The position numbers were made by a program, and so were the translations under genes. Shown here piece by piece: positions 1-10,023 of a stretch of 64,000 bases of DNA. The DNA is from Capnocytophaga felis (GTDB lineage Bacteria > Bacteroidota > Bacteroidia > Flavobacteriales > Flavobacteriaceae), in NCBI RefSeq assembly GCF_009684755.1, contig NZ_BLBC01000005.1, forward strand, positions 682,001 through 746,000, read 5' to 3'. Numbering within the stretch: the first letter of the stretch is position 1; every line of letters starts with the position of its first letter. Under the pieces are notes generated by a model that saw nothing but the letters and a program-made list of their open reading frames with translations, had not been told where the DNA came from and did not search any database.

Positions 1-836
1 GCTATGAAAACACGCGTTGTGTCAAAAAACGGAACGAATACAATGGCAAGCAACACCCACATTTTGTTTGAAGGATTGATATGAGCTTTTTCCAAACTCA
101 AAGAAGACAATGAAAGAAATTTCAGAGCTAAAATCCCGATAATGAAGCCCACAACCATTGAGCCTGCATCTCCCATAAAAATTTTCTTTCTGGAGGACAG
201 GTTGTATCTTAAAAACGCCAACAAAAAGCCTACACATAGTAGCGAGAATAAGAAATAATACTCATCTCCCGATTGGTAAAAAACATAGCTAAAACACCCG
301 AAAATAACAATACCGACCATTGCCGCCGAACCATTTATTCCATCAATCAAGTTAAAAGAATTAACAATGGACATCGTTATGAAACAGCTGAAAATAACCG
401 AAAACCAAAAGGGAATTTCATCAAGCCATAAAAAGCCATCCAATGAATATATTCTTAGTTTTGCCTCGAATAACAACACAAAAGTAGCCAAAAACTGACC
501 TATAATTTTAGTACTGGGATTTACTCCCGTAAGGTCATCTTTAAGCCCTAAAAAAAACATAACGCTAACCGCCGAAGCTATGTTAACTCCTACATAATCA
601 ACATCATATTCTCGAATAAAGAAAAGAGTAAACATCAGGCTGACATAGAAAGCAATCCCTCCCATTGTAGGAGTACTTTGTGAATGAGAGCTTCGTTCGT
701 TGGGAGCATCCATCAATTTTTTTCTCCGCACAACGTATATGATGCTAGGCATTGCCAAATAGCACACAGCAAAGGACAATGAAAAGACCCAAGCTGCAAC
801 TATTTCCGGAGTTTGTAAAAAAGTAAATTCTTCCAT
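1..836 (-). CDS. MraY/WecA-type sugar-1-phosphate transferase (partial, 3' end outside window)
   Basis: The reading frame is open from an ATG at 834-836 to the window edge, so the C-terminus is missing. It encodes a multispanning membrane protein of glycosyltransferase family 4, which moves a sugar-1-phosphate from a UDP-sugar onto undecaprenyl phosphate at the inner face of the membrane. Seen in the translation: the DAPNERSSH and PTMGG stretch near residues 37-53, the Asp pair in GLKDDLTG, NSFNLIDGINGSA, and GDAGS followed by FFDTTRVF. These are the usual metal- and nucleotide-binding motifs of WecA/TagO enzymes. MraY itself is less likely because no peptidoglycan genes are visible nearby. 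The exact sugar cannot be read from the sequence. Confidence 0.9.
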   Translation of the reverse strand, partial: MEEFTFLQTPEIVAAWVFSLSFAVCYLAMPSIIYVVRRKKLMDAPNERSSHSQSTPTMGGIAFYVSLMFTLFFIREYDVDYVGVNIASAVSVMFFLGLKDDLTGVNPSTKIIGQFLATFVLLFEAKLRIYSLDGFLWLDEIPFWFSVIFSCFITMSIVNSFNLIDGINGSAAMVGIVIFGCFSYVFYQSGDEYYFLFSLLCVGFLLAFLRYNLSSRKKIFMGDAGSMVVGFIIGILALKFLSLSSLSLEKAHINPSNKMWVLLAIVFVPFFDTTRVFI

Positions 837-988
837 ATTAGTATTTACACCCGACAAAGATATAGAAATAAAACAAATGCCACAATTTTAATTTTGTTTG
901 ATTTTGTAGGCAAACTTAAACACTAAATATCCCTTTTCTTTATATTTAATTACATCAAATAAAAATAAGCATCACAAGTATTTGATAG

Positions 989-2485
989 TTATTCCGTTTT
1001 AAGTTTTATTTCTCTGCATAAATCACTTGCTATCAAGTTTTCTTGTCCTTGTTTAGAAGCGATTTTATCCCCTGCTTTTCCGTGTGTATGAACACCTAAA
1101 ATGGCGGCTTCTAAAGGGCTATAATTCTGCGAGAGTAATCCGGTTAAGACTCCTGTAAGTACATCTCCGCTACCTGCCGTAGCCATTCCTGCATTGCCTG
1201 TGGAATTTATCCAAAATCGTATTCCGTTGGTAATCATTGTATAAGCCCCTTTTATGATTAAAATTATTTGGTGCTTCTTGGCAAATTTTTTAGCTTTATC
1301 CATTTTATCAAAATCGTCTTTCCATTTACCAATAAGCCTTTCCAATTCCGCGGGATGCGGTGTAAGAATTGCATTTTTAGGAATTTTATGTGCCTGCTCC
1401 GGATTTTCGGAAAGTATGTTGAGAGCATCGGCATCAATCACAAATGGCAAATTTGAATATTGCTCAAACAATTCAAACAAAACTTCTGCTGTTTGAGGCT
1501 GATTTCCCATTCCTATACCTATGCCTACAACGGAAGGTACTATCGGAATTTGAGTAGGAGAAAGATATTTTTTGCTTTTAGAGGTAATGACCATTGCTTC
1601 GGGTACGGCTGTTTGTAAGATTTCATATCCGCATTTAGGAGCAAACATCGTCAAAAGCCCTGCACCTGAACGAAGTACAGCAACTCCGCCCAATACCATA
1701 GCTCCCATTTTTCCGTAACTTCCCCCTACAAGCAAGGCGTGTCCGAAAGAACCTTTGTGTGAAAACTTATCTCTCGGTTTGTAAATTTCATTTGCGTAGC
1801 TATCAGTAATTAACTGGTATTCAGAATTAATATCTCTCAATGCAGATGGTTCCAAACCAATGTCTAAAACTTCCCAATTCGGAATATATTTTCCGGTTTG
1901 AGGAAGGAGAAAAATTAACTTTGGCGTTTGGAATGTAAGCACGATATCCGATTTGATGAAAATTTCGTCCTCCATTGGAACTCTATCCAAATAAAAGCCT
2001 GAAGGAACATCTATGCTTGCCACGTAAGCCCCTGATTCATTGATTTTTTCAAAGATACACTGCATCCAATCGGCAACATATCGGTTAAGTCCCGTTCCAA
2101 AAACAGCATCTAAAACGATGTCGCTTGCCATAACCTCAGGAGCCTCTGAGCAAGAATATAAATCCGTGATTTTTACCTTTTTGCCTCGCACAAGAACTCC
2201 TAAATTCTTCAAAAAATTATCTGTTGGATTTTCGTTGAAATTAACGATATAAACCTCTACATTTCTTTTTGCTTTGGCAAGCATTCGGGCAACTGCAAGT
2301 CCGTCGCCACCATTGTTGCCTACGCCTGCATATACAACAACTTTTTTACTCAAATCCGTATTGTTTTGCAACCACAAGAAAACTTGTTCAGCGGCTCTGT
2401 CCGTCAACTTTTTGCGTGTGGTTCGCTGCCTTTTGGTAGTTTGATTATATGCTTGTTGTATTTGTTCTGTAAATAAAATTTTCAT
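989..2485 (-). CDS. nnrD/nnrE: Bifunctional NAD(P)H-hydrate epimerase / ADP-dependent NAD(P)H-hydrate dehydratase
   Basis: The protein has 498 residues, the usual length of the fused metabolite-repair enzyme that restores NADH and NADPH after hydration. The N-terminal half is the YjeF-type epimerase domain with a glycine-rich AGVGNNGGDGL motif near residue 53. The C-terminal half is a ribokinase-like dehydratase with TAGSGDVLTG at about residues 436-445, which holds the catalytic Asp. It is a cytosolic enzyme and shares its strand with the PiT gene upstream, but the gap of about 160 bases argues for separate transcription. A housekeeping gene with no anomaly seen. Confidence 0.95.
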   Translation of the reverse strand: MKILFTEQIQQAYNQTTKRQRTTRKKLTDRAAEQVFLWLQNNTDLSKKVVVYAGVGNNGGDGLAVARMLAKAKRNVEVYIVNFNENPTDNFLKNLGVLVRGKKVKITDLYSCSEAPEVMASDIVLDAVFGTGLNRYVADWMQCIFEKINESGAYVASIDVPSGFYLDRVPMEDEIFIKSDIVLTFQTPKLIFLLPQTGKYIPNWEVLDIGLEPSALRDINSEYQLITDSYANEIYKPRDKFSHKGSFGHALLVGGSYGKMGAMVLGGVAVLRSGAGLLTMFAPKCGYEILQTAVPEAMVITSKSKKYLSPTQIPIVPSVVGIGIGMGNQPQTAEVLFELFEQYSNLPFVIDADALNILSENPEQAHKIPKNAILTPHPAELERLIGKWKDDFDKMDKAKKFAKKHQIILIIKGAYTMITNGIRFWINSTGNAGMATAGSGDVLTGVLTGLLSQNYSPLEAAILGVHTHGKAGDKIASKQGQENLIASDLCREIKLKTE

Positions 2486-2649
2486 AATTATGCAAGCGAA
2501 ACAAAGATTAAAAAATCCGAAATTACTAATTAATAATTCCCCAAAGATATATCTTTTCGCAGAGAAAACAAAGAATTAATCTTAAAAAAACATAAACTCC
2601 GCATTTCTGTACAAAATGCGGAGCTCATTTTTGTTGTTTTGCTATTCTC

Positions 2650-4911
2650 TTACTTTAATTTTTTCTGTTCTTCTTGAAATTCTTTAAACTGCAATAAGAG
2701 ATTATTATTGGCACGCACTAACGCATTGGTTTCGAGTAACAAGTTAAAATATAGCTTAGTATTTTTCGGGCTTGTTTCGGATGTTCTGATTCTGTCAATT
2801 TGCTTTTGTACCATTCTTGAAACATCTTTCTTCAAAACCATACCATCTTGCAGAATTTGATTCAGATTTGCATAATTCTCTCCTTTGAAAAGTTTCACCT
2901 CATTTTCCAATAAATTTTCAAGACTTTCAGAAATCCACTTCAAATCCCTTAATTGATTAAACTTCAAATTTTTATGATTATTATTAACGTGTTCGTAACT
3001 GTGCGTGGTAATGGCGTGCAATGATTGTGCCATATCTTGCAAGTTATCCAGAATCATTATATAGAATTTACTTGAAGCTACCGAGCTATCATTCAATGAT
3101 TTAATAAAGTAGAACACATTTCCTTTCAATCCATCAAGCTCTTTTTCTAATTTTTTGGTTGTTTTTTTATCTTTGGTCAAATTACCTAAATCCTGTGTTC
3201 CTAAATTTGTAACAACCTCACTATAAACGGTTTCTATTTTCGAAATTGTGTTTGCTATGTAATTTGAACTTTCTTTGATAACTCCGCTAATGGTAGCCAA
3301 ATCAGCCTGTTCAAACATAGGTTTTCTGCTTGCTTCTTTTTCTTTTTGTCTTTTTTTGTAGCTCACAGCACTTCGGAATAAAAGAAACCCTACAAAAGAA
3401 ATCAGCGAAATCAGACCTATAACTTCTCCATAATAGAGAGCACCTGCAACAATGAATGCCCCAAAGAAAGCTACTATTGCCGTCATAAACCATCCTCCCA
3501 CAACTCTGATTACTCCGGCCACACGGTAAACAGCACTGTCTCTACCCCAAGCCCTATCGGCTAATGACGAACCCATTGCCACCATAAACGTAACGTAAGT
3601 AGTTGATAGCGGTAACTTTAAAGAAGTCCCCATAGCTATCAAGCTACTTGAAACAACAAGATTCATTGCTGCACGAACCAAATCAAAGGCAGGTAAATCT
3701 TCCTTACTAATGGCAGGATTGTGTTCGGGTTTTTCAAAACGACTGTCTATCTTTTGGCTTAATGATTTGGGTATGACAGCATTAACTACATAAGAGATAA
3801 AAACCGTAATTCTTACAATGAGCCGGGAAAGCATATTTGAAGCAAATTTTTCTTCTCCTTCTCCATCGTTTTGGTGTGAAAGGCTTACTTCTGTTTCCAT
3901 TACATTGCGTGCCTTTTTTGAGAACCAAAGCGTTAGTACCATTATCGCTCCAGCCAAGAGCAGCAAAGCCGTTGGTGCCGTCATTCCTTCACTCAGCCCC
4001 GACATCAAGAAGCTGTCGTGCTCCGAACCTGATGATTGCCAAAGCACAAAAGATTGCCAAGCAGCCACAGGAACCCCAATGAAATTAACCAAGTCGTTTC
4101 CTGCAAAAGCCATAGCCAATGCAAACGTACCACTCAAAATTACAATTCGGAATATATTGACCCTCAGTTGAATTAAAATGTGTGAAAGTGCCGAATAAAA
4201 TACGAAACATCCGCCTAAGATGTAAAAAATATTCGTATCCATCCAAGCTATTGTTTCCTTTGAAATGAAGGCTATTCCCTTCAATCCTTTGAATATTATA
4301 AAATACGTAAGTGCAGTCAGAGCAACACCTCCAAAAACACCTCCCACATATCTGATGCTTTTCTCATAGCGGAAAGAAAAAACCAAACGTGCCAAGTACT
4401 GCACTATGGTACCCACAGTAAAGGCAATTACGATAGAGGTAAAGATTCCTGTTACTATTTTGGTAGCTTCCTTGGTGTTGATATATTGCCCGAGTGTTGA
4501 AAGAGGCTCTTTATTGGCACTTATTTTGATGATAGCCAAGCAAACTGCTGCTCCAAGTAGCTCAAACACAATGGAAACAGTAGTTGATGTAGGCAATCCC
4601 AAAGTATTGAAAAGGTCAAGCAGTAATATATCGGCGAGCATAACCGCCATAAAAATGACCATCACCTCATCAAAGTAGAATTCCGTTGGATTAAAAATTC
4701 CCTTTCGGGCGATTTCCATCATTCCACTGGAAAAAATAGCTCCGAAAGCCACACCAATGCTCGCTATAATCATAATAGTTCGCAATGTAGCTACTTTTGA
4801 ACCTACCGCCGAGTTTAAAAAATTCACTGCATCGTTACTCACCCCCACTGTTAAGTCTACAACAGCAAGGACGAAAAACACGAATAGCATAAAGATGTAC
4901 ACTTGTTCCAT
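2650..4911 (-). CDS. PiT-family inorganic phosphate transporter with C-terminal PhoU-like domain
   Basis: A predicted inner-membrane phosphate permease of about 753 residues. The two half-signatures of the PiT/SLC20 family are visible: GVSNDAVNFLNSAVGSK near the N-terminus and GNDLVNFIGVPVAAW in the middle, each set among hydrophobic segments. After the last membrane segments, roughly the final 220 residues are helical, charged and PhoU-like (starting near QADLATISGVIKESS). A start ten codons upstream (4941) is possible; I prefer 4911 because MEQVYIFML leads directly into the first membrane segment. The fusion suggests that uptake is coupled to an attached regulatory domain, which is inference. 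Confidence 0.9.
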   Translation of the reverse strand: MEQVYIFMLFVFFVLAVVDLTVGVSNDAVNFLNSAVGSKVATLRTIMIIASIGVAFGAIFSSGMMEIARKGIFNPTEFYFDEVMVIFMAVMLADILLLDLFNTLGLPTSTTVSIVFELLGAAVCLAIIKISANKEPLSTLGQYINTKEATKIVTGIFTSIVIAFTVGTIVQYLARLVFSFRYEKSIRYVGGVFGGVALTALTYFIIFKGLKGIAFISKETIAWMDTNIFYILGGCFVFYSALSHILIQLRVNIFRIVILSGTFALAMAFAGNDLVNFIGVPVAAWQSFVLWQSSGSEHDSFLMSGLSEGMTAPTALLLLAGAIMVLTLWFSKKARNVMETEVSLSHQNDGEGEEKFASNMLSRLIVRITVFISYVVNAVIPKSLSQKIDSRFEKPEHNPAISKEDLPAFDLVRAAMNLVVSSSLIAMGTSLKLPLSTTYVTFMVAMGSSLADRAWGRDSAVYRVAGVIRVVGGWFMTAIVAFFGAFIVAGALYYGEVIGLISLISFVGFLLFRSAVSYKKRQKEKEASRKPMFEQADLATISGVIKESSNYIANTISKIETVYSEVVTNLGTQDLGNLTKDKKTTKKLEKELDGLKGNVFYFIKSLNDSSVASSKFYIMILDNLQDMAQSLHAITTHSYEHVNNNHKNLKFNQLRDLKWISESLENLLENEVKLFKGENYANLNQILQDGMVLKKDVSRMVQKQIDRIRTSETSPKNTKLYFNLLLETNALVRANNNLLLQFKEFQEEQKKLK

Positions 4912-5058
4912 ACCAAATCTTTTTGGGCAAATATCCGTCAATCGAAAACGATGCGTGTTACCAAATCGTTAATAATTGTCGTTTTTTATTATTTTTATTT
5001 TAATTAAAACTCTTTTTCAAGGATGTAAAATATCATTCTTTCATAAAAATAAAAGAAA

Positions 5059-5718
5059 CTATCTTCTATCCCTACATTTTTCTTGCCCGGTTAAATTATA
5101 AATTTTTTGAACTTCACTTAAAACTTCTTCAAAGTTAATATTCAAATCAATCAGTCGTCCGGTTTTCAAATCAAAAACCCAACCGTGAACTGTAGGAAAT
5201 CTGTTTTCAAGATAACTCTCCTGCACACAAGCCATTTTGATGACATTTAAGCACTGTTCCAAAACATTTATTTCTACCAAACGTTGGTAACGAAGCTCTT
5301 CATCTTGAATGCTATCCAATTCCGTTTGATGTAAACGATATACATCACGAATGGTTCTAAGCCAAGGATTTAGCAATCCGAAATCTTTTGATTGCATTGC
5401 TGCTTTTACTCCTCCACAACCATAATGCCCACAAACAATGATGTGTTTTACCTGCAAATGCTCCACAGCATACTGAATTACAGCCGTTGAACTCATATCC
5501 AAAGTGTTTACTACATTGGCAATGTTGCGATGTACAAAAACCTCTCCGGGACCTAAACCCATTAATTCTTCGGCAGTTACACGACTATCCGAACATCCGA
5601 TATACAAAAAATCCGGATTTTGAGTTTTTGCCAATTCTTTAAAAAAATCAACATTTTCTCCCTTCTTTTTTGCTACCCATTTTCTGTTGTTCTCAAAAAT
5701 ACTTTCGTACGTAGGCAT
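5059..5718 (-). CDS. can: Beta-class carbonic anhydrase
   Basis: This 219-residue cytosolic enzyme interconverts CO2 and bicarbonate. The zinc site is complete: Cys42 with Asp44 and Arg46 in GCSDSR, and His98 and Cys101 in CGHYGCGG. The Asp/Arg dyad of the beta class is present. A TACCTTTG box (5744-5751, minus strand) lies just upstream and could be its -7 element. For a bacterium that needs CO2 to grow, such as Capnocytophaga, such an enzyme would be expected, but that link is inference. Confidence 0.95.
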   Translation of the reverse strand: MPTYESIFENNRKWVAKKKGENVDFFKELAKTQNPDFLYIGCSDSRVTAEELMGLGPGEVFVHRNIANVVNTLDMSSTAVIQYAVEHLQVKHIIVCGHYGCGGVKAAMQSKDFGLLNPWLRTIRDVYRLHQTELDSIQDEELRYQRLVEINVLEQCLNVIKMACVQESYLENRFPTVHGWVFDLKTGRLIDLNINFEEVLSEVQKIYNLTGQEKCRDRR

Positions 5719-5845
5719 AAACTTTTTGTAGAAAATTCAGCGACAAAGGTAAGAAAACAAATCAAAAACGGATGTTGTTTCTATGAAAAATCAATTTTCT
5801 TTACAAACTCAATAGTTAAATAAATTATAAAAACAAGGAAACTTA

Positions 5846-5876
5846 TTTGGTTTTTTGAGTTTCCTGAGTATTTTTG
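5846..5876 (+). promoter_or_regulatory. Bacteroidota-type promoter of the efflux operon
   Basis: The -7 box TATTTTTG at 5869-5876 fits the TAnnTTTG consensus. A TTTG lies at 5846-5849 with a 19-base spacer. The TetR gene starts 18 bases downstream, so its mRNA leader would be short. Confidence 0.5.
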
Positions 5877-5894
5877 CAATCAAGCTGAAAACCG

Positions 5895-6491
5895 ATGAAA
5901 GAACAACTTATAATTACTGCTCGAAATCTGTTGATTGATTTGGGAATCAAGTCTGTTACGATGGACGATATTGCCCGAAAAGCAGGTGTTTCCAAAAAAA
6001 CACTCTATCAACATTTTAAAGATAAAACCGACCTTATCCGAACCGTTGTGTTGTACGTTAGTGCCGAACTCAACGACCAAGCCAAAACAATTATGTCGAG
6101 CGAACAGAATCCCATAGAGCAACTTTACGAAGCCGAGCGATTCTTTTCGTGTCAGCCAGTAATTGTAAACAATTCACCACAGAAACAATTGCAAAAATAC
6201 TATCCGAAAATTTATAAAGAATTACAAAACAAACAGTTGCAAGAGGTTGGCGGATTAATTTTACAGAACCTCAAAACGGGGATTAAACTCGGACTATATC
6301 GTGAGAACATCAATTTGGATTTCACAATGCGTCTGTATTTACATATAATGATTGAATCGGGCAATAACTTGCTATTTTTCAGTGATTATGATGAAAATAC
6401 AATCGTTGCCACTTATTTGGAACACCATATACGAGGTATCGCCACTCCAAAAGGTGTTGCTGTATTAGAAGAAATTTTAAGAAAAGATTAA
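5895..6491 (+). CDS. TetR/AcrR-family transcriptional regulator
   Basis: A 198-residue repressor with an N-terminal helix-turn-helix: MDDIARKAGVSKKTLYQHF around residues 23-41, followed by KDKTDLI. The remaining 150 residues are the variable ligand-binding and dimer domain. It is the first gene of the efflux unit, 43 bases ahead of the TolC-like gene, and most probably represses the operon until a substrate binds. Nothing is visible that identifies the ligand. Confidence 0.92.
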   Translation: MKEQLIITARNLLIDLGIKSVTMDDIARKAGVSKKTLYQHFKDKTDLIRTVVLYVSAELNDQAKTIMSSEQNPIEQLYEAERFFSCQPVIVNNSPQKQLQKYYPKIYKELQNKQLQEVGGLILQNLKTGIKLGLYRENINLDFTMRLYLHIMIESGNNLLFFSDYDENTIVATYLEHHIRGIATPKGVAVLEEILRKD

Positions 6492-6534
6492 AAATCAAAA
6501 AACTGAAAAGAATTAAAAATTTAGAATAAATACA

Positions 6535-7884
6535 ATGAATCATAAATTTATTTTTATTTTACTGATATTCTGCGGATTATCAGGATTTTCGCAAGAAACT
6601 CAAACCTATCAATTTTCATTGGAAGAAGCCATTTCCTTTGCCATTGAAAACAATTTAAAATCAAAAAATGCGGCAGCCGACGTTGAAGCCGCTCGCAAAA
6701 AGAAATGGGAAGCCACCGCCACCGGATTGCCTCAAATCAATGCCAAAGTAGATTATCAACATTTTTTAAAACAGCAAGTTACGCTTATTCCTGCAGAATT
6801 TTTCGGAGGAAAAAAAGGCGACTTTGCCGAAGCTACTTTCGGAACCAAGCAAAACGTAAACGCCTCGGCAACGCTTTCGCAATTGATTTTCAACGGTGCT
6901 TATTTGGTAGGATTGCAAAGTGCCAAGGTGTATTTGCAAATTTCGGAACTTTCCAAACAGAAAAGCGACATCGAGCTGAGAAAAGCCGTTGTTGATGCTT
7001 ACGCCAATGTGCTGCTTTCCGAAGAAAGCATCCGTATTTTGGAAGAAAACAAAAGCGTTTTGGAAAAAAATCTGAATGAAACTAAAGCCATTTTCAAAAA
7101 CGGATTGGGCGAAGAGGAAAACGTAGAACAACTTCAAATCACCCTTGCCAATATCAACAATAACCTCAACAATACCAAGCGTTTGTACGAACTTTCCAAA
7201 AAGATGCTTAACATCACTTTGGGTTTGAATTTGGACGACCGCGTGGAATTGAAAGATAATTTGGAGCAACTCACCACACAAACGGTAATTGAAAGCATTG
7301 AAAATCAGAATGATTTTAATTTAGAATCGAACATTGATTTTAAAATTGCTTCCAATGGTGTTCGCTCGCAGGAATTGCTCGTAAAGTACGAAAAAAGTCA
7401 GTCGTTGCCTACTTTGAGTGCCTTTCTAAACGGAAGTTACAACGCTTTTGACAACAAATTTTCATTTTTCGACACAAACAAAAGATGGTTTGGCAGTGCA
7501 CTTTTTGGAGTGAGTTTGGAAATCCCGATTTTCAGTTCGTGGATGCGTTCAAGTAAGGTGCAACGCTCGAAAATAGAATTGGAAAAATCAAAAAACGATT
7601 TGAATTTGGCAAAACAACAATTGCAAATGCAGCACGATAAAGCATTGAGCGACTTGCAGTTTGCCATTGAAGAACATCATACATTACGAGAGAATTTGGA
7701 CTTGGCAAAACGTATCGAAAGCAAAAATCAAATCAAATACACCGAAGGTTTGGCAACAAGTTTTGAACTGCGACAAGCCCAATTGCAACTCTACACCGCC
7801 CAACAAGAATTTCTACAATCGATGGTTAATGTGTTGAATAAGAAAGAAGTTTTAAAGTCGTTGCAGACTAATCAAAAAAACTAA
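6535..7884 (+). CDS. TolC-family outer membrane efflux protein
   Basis: A 449-residue outer-membrane channel component. A signal peptide ending at SGFSQ precedes the mature protein, and two long coiled-coil halves follow, with the typical QYTEGLATSFELRQAQLQL-type segment near the C-terminus (here IKYTEGLATSFELRQAQLQL). It should form the trimeric exit duct for the HlyD-like adaptor (11622) and RND pump (14740) further down. In most relatives these genes are adjacent; here 3.7 kb of other genes separates this one from the adaptor. Confidence 0.93.
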   Translation: MNHKFIFILLIFCGLSGFSQETQTYQFSLEEAISFAIENNLKSKNAAADVEAARKKKWEATATGLPQINAKVDYQHFLKQQVTLIPAEFFGGKKGDFAEATFGTKQNVNASATLSQLIFNGAYLVGLQSAKVYLQISELSKQKSDIELRKAVVDAYANVLLSEESIRILEENKSVLEKNLNETKAIFKNGLGEEENVEQLQITLANINNNLNNTKRLYELSKKMLNITLGLNLDDRVELKDNLEQLTTQTVIESIENQNDFNLESNIDFKIASNGVRSQELLVKYEKSQSLPTLSAFLNGSYNAFDNKFSFFDTNKRWFGSALFGVSLEIPIFSSWMRSSKVQRSKIELEKSKNDLNLAKQQLQMQHDKALSDLQFAIEEHHTLRENLDLAKRIESKNQIKYTEGLATSFELRQAQLQLYTAQQEFLQSMVNVLNKKEVLKSLQTNQKN

Positions 7885-7976
7885 AAAGATTGAAAATTTG
7901 CAAAATGCTAAAACCTTGTTTGTCAGCAAAAAATAACAAATGTTTTTTTAAAGCACTCAAGATCAAAGAGAAAAAG

Positions 7977-8672
7977 ATGAACAAAAAAACGCAAAATTAC
8001 CTACGCATTTACGCCAATATCAACAAAGAAGATTACACCGAAACCGAAAAAGAGGCTTTGGTAAAAACGCTCATTACCATTGGGGAAGATATTTTTGAGC
8101 AGACAGACCTGCGAATGGACATTAACGGTTCGGGCTACGGCATTTCAAAAGGCGACCCGCTGGTAAAACAAACCACTTTTTGGAAGAAAATTGATAAAAA
8201 AGGATATAAAAATTTGTTCGGAATCAGTGCTTCACACAAAGATGATTACAGTTATAGGTCGCAATTCAATCTGTGGATACAGTCGTATAACTTTTCTCGG
8301 TTGGATATTGAGTTTTTCTGGAAAGCTAATGATAGTTTTGACCACGAAAAAGCTAAAAAAATCATCGAAGCCTATTTGCCCATTGCCCGAATTGATTACG
8401 CTTACGGCTATCTTGCTGACAAAAACCTAACTTGGGGAGAATGGATAACAAAAGAAAGTTTCTGGAGTTCCACCTCTTATATTCCTAAGGAAGAAGAGAT
8501 TTGGGAAGAGCAAATTGGCGAAATACCAAACGGGAAAATGAAAAAAATGTACGCTTTTAATGTGTTGAACCAAAAACAAATTGAAAACATTCAAAAAGAA
8601 TACAAAAAATTGGATATAAAGGTTATTCGGCTGGATAATGAACTTGAAATTTGGCAAAAAAATCTATCGTAA
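7977..8672 (+). CDS. Hypothetical protein in the efflux-operon insert
   Basis: I do not recognise this 231-residue protein. It has no signal peptide or membrane segment and is rich in aromatic and charged residues, so it is probably a cytosolic globular protein. I chose the ATG at 7977 (MNKKTQNYLRIYANINKEDY) over 7890, since the 29 residues before it look like translated leader. It follows the TolC gene by 92 bases and precedes two SUKH-like genes. By position it could be another immunity-type protein, which is inference only. Confidence 0.7.
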   Translation: MNKKTQNYLRIYANINKEDYTETEKEALVKTLITIGEDIFEQTDLRMDINGSGYGISKGDPLVKQTTFWKKIDKKGYKNLFGISASHKDDYSYRSQFNLWIQSYNFSRLDIEFFWKANDSFDHEKAKKIIEAYLPIARIDYAYGYLADKNLTWGEWITKESFWSSTSYIPKEEEIWEEQIGEIPNGKMKKMYAFNVLNQKQIENIQKEYKKLDIKVIRLDNELEIWQKNLS

Positions 8673-8700
8673 TTATAATAAATTTTAAAAAACAAAAATT

Positions 8701-9147
8701 ATGAATCAGAAAAAATTAAAAATCCCGAAAAATTACTTTGAGTTAATTTCTGAACATCAAGATAACACAAATTCGGCACAAAAAGACCAATACGGCTTTG
8801 AACTGGACACCGAACTGAATATTTTTTATGAAACAAAAGAAGAAATTCTTGAAGAAAGCCAAGAATTGCCCAAACATTTTCCGTTAGAGGAAGCCGAAGA
8901 TTATGCAGATTACGAAAAGGTAAATGAATATGATTTGGGTTACCTCACTGATTTTTCGAAGATTTTAACCTTCGGAATGGACGGTGCGGGTTGTCAGTTT
9001 TGTATGGATTTTAATAAAAATGAAAATGAACCGAGAATCATTTTTTGGGACGACAGAGATTTGCGTTGGCGAGTAATTGCCGATAATATCGAAAAGTTTT
9101 TCGCTTTATTTAAAGACGAACCCTATCCGTATCATCTAAATCAATAA
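8701..9147 (+). CDS. SUKH (SMI1/KNR4)-like protein, probable immunity protein
   Basis: A 148-residue acidic cytosolic protein. The segment LTFGMDGAGCQFCMDFN followed by a Trp-containing IIFWDDRD and the final IEKFFALF helix resembles the SUKH fold (loop with Gly-Asp-type turn, beta-strand, C-terminal helix). Proteins of this superfamily usually neutralise polymorphic nuclease toxins delivered by neighbouring cells. No toxin gene is visible in the window, so this would be an orphan immunity gene. The family call rests on pattern only. Confidence 0.6.
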   Translation: MNQKKLKIPKNYFELISEHQDNTNSAQKDQYGFELDTELNIFYETKEEILEESQELPKHFPLEEAEDYADYEKVNEYDLGYLTDFSKILTFGMDGAGCQFCMDFNKNENEPRIIFWDDRDLRWRVIADNIEKFFALFKDEPYPYHLNQ

Positions 9148-9303
9148 TTCAATATCTATTATAAATCATCGCATCAGCAACCTACGGAAGTTTAAGACAT
9201 TAGTAATTAACTACTTATAGGCACCAAAAAAACAATTATATCTTCCTAAAAAGAAGAATTAGAAAAATTGTTGTAAAAATCCAAAATTATAATTTTTTTA
9301 ATT

Positions 9304-9993
9304 ATGGTAAAAAATAACAATCAAATCAAACGAGTTTTACAAAAGATGGTATCATTGGGCATTACCCCAAATAGTACGCTTTCTTTAGTTGAAATTCGTG
9401 AAATTGAAGCAAAATTACAGTTGAAACTCCCAGAAAGTTATGTCAATTTCCTAACTGAAATTCAAAACGGCTGTCAATCACATCAACTGCACCAAAAAGC
9501 TCCCTATTATGGTTTTTATTCTTTGCAAGAGGCTTTGAAAATGAATGAGGAATGGCAAATCACACTTAATGAGTCATTTCCCTATATAAATGATTTTGAT
9601 TTTGAAGATGTTATTAATTTTGGAGAAAATACAACTTATGACGATATCGAAAAGCGAATGGAAACAGACAATGATTTTGCCAATCTGATAAACAAATATA
9701 GTAGTACCGACAATCTAAACGGAACTATTCCCATTTGTGAATACGGCTGTGGTGATTTCTTTCGTTTGGTTATAAATGGAAAAAAGAAAGGAGAAATTTG
9801 GGTGGATTGTGGCTGTATCAATCTTACAGGATATTACGCTATGAATGTGGATATTATTACATTTTATGAAAATTGGCTCGATAGGCAAATTCACTTAAAA
9901 TCCTATCCTCAAGACAAAATGAAATATTTACAAGCCTACTACCCAATTTTGGAGTTTGGCAATAATCCGAAGTATAAATTGGAACAAAATTGA
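9304..9993 (+). CDS. SMI1/KNR4 (SUKH) family protein
   Basis: A 229-residue cytosolic protein with a clearer SUKH pattern than its upstream neighbour. The start of the domain is seen as VEIREIEAKLQLKLPESYVNFL near residue 28, where the LP.SY..FL motif is characteristic. The core strand follows as PICEYGCGDFFRLVINGKK, then GEIWVDCG and a final TFYENWLD helix. The family supplies toxin immunity in contact-dependent and type VI-like competition. It is the second SUKH-type gene in tandem, with no associated toxin. Confidence 0.78.
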   Translation: MVKNNNQIKRVLQKMVSLGITPNSTLSLVEIREIEAKLQLKLPESYVNFLTEIQNGCQSHQLHQKAPYYGFYSLQEALKMNEEWQITLNESFPYINDFDFEDVINFGENTTYDDIEKRMETDNDFANLINKYSSTDNLNGTIPICEYGCGDFFRLVINGKKKGEIWVDCGCINLTGYYAMNVDIITFYENWLDRQIHLKSYPQDKMKYLQAYYPILEFGNNPKYKLEQN

Positions 9994-10023
9994 TATATTA
10001 ACCCAATAATGAAACAAAAAATT

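Noticed and set aside
7890-7976. Upstream extension of the unknown gene at 7977
   Set aside because: The 29 extra residues look like translated leader sequence; the downstream ATG begins a more ordinary protein N-terminus.
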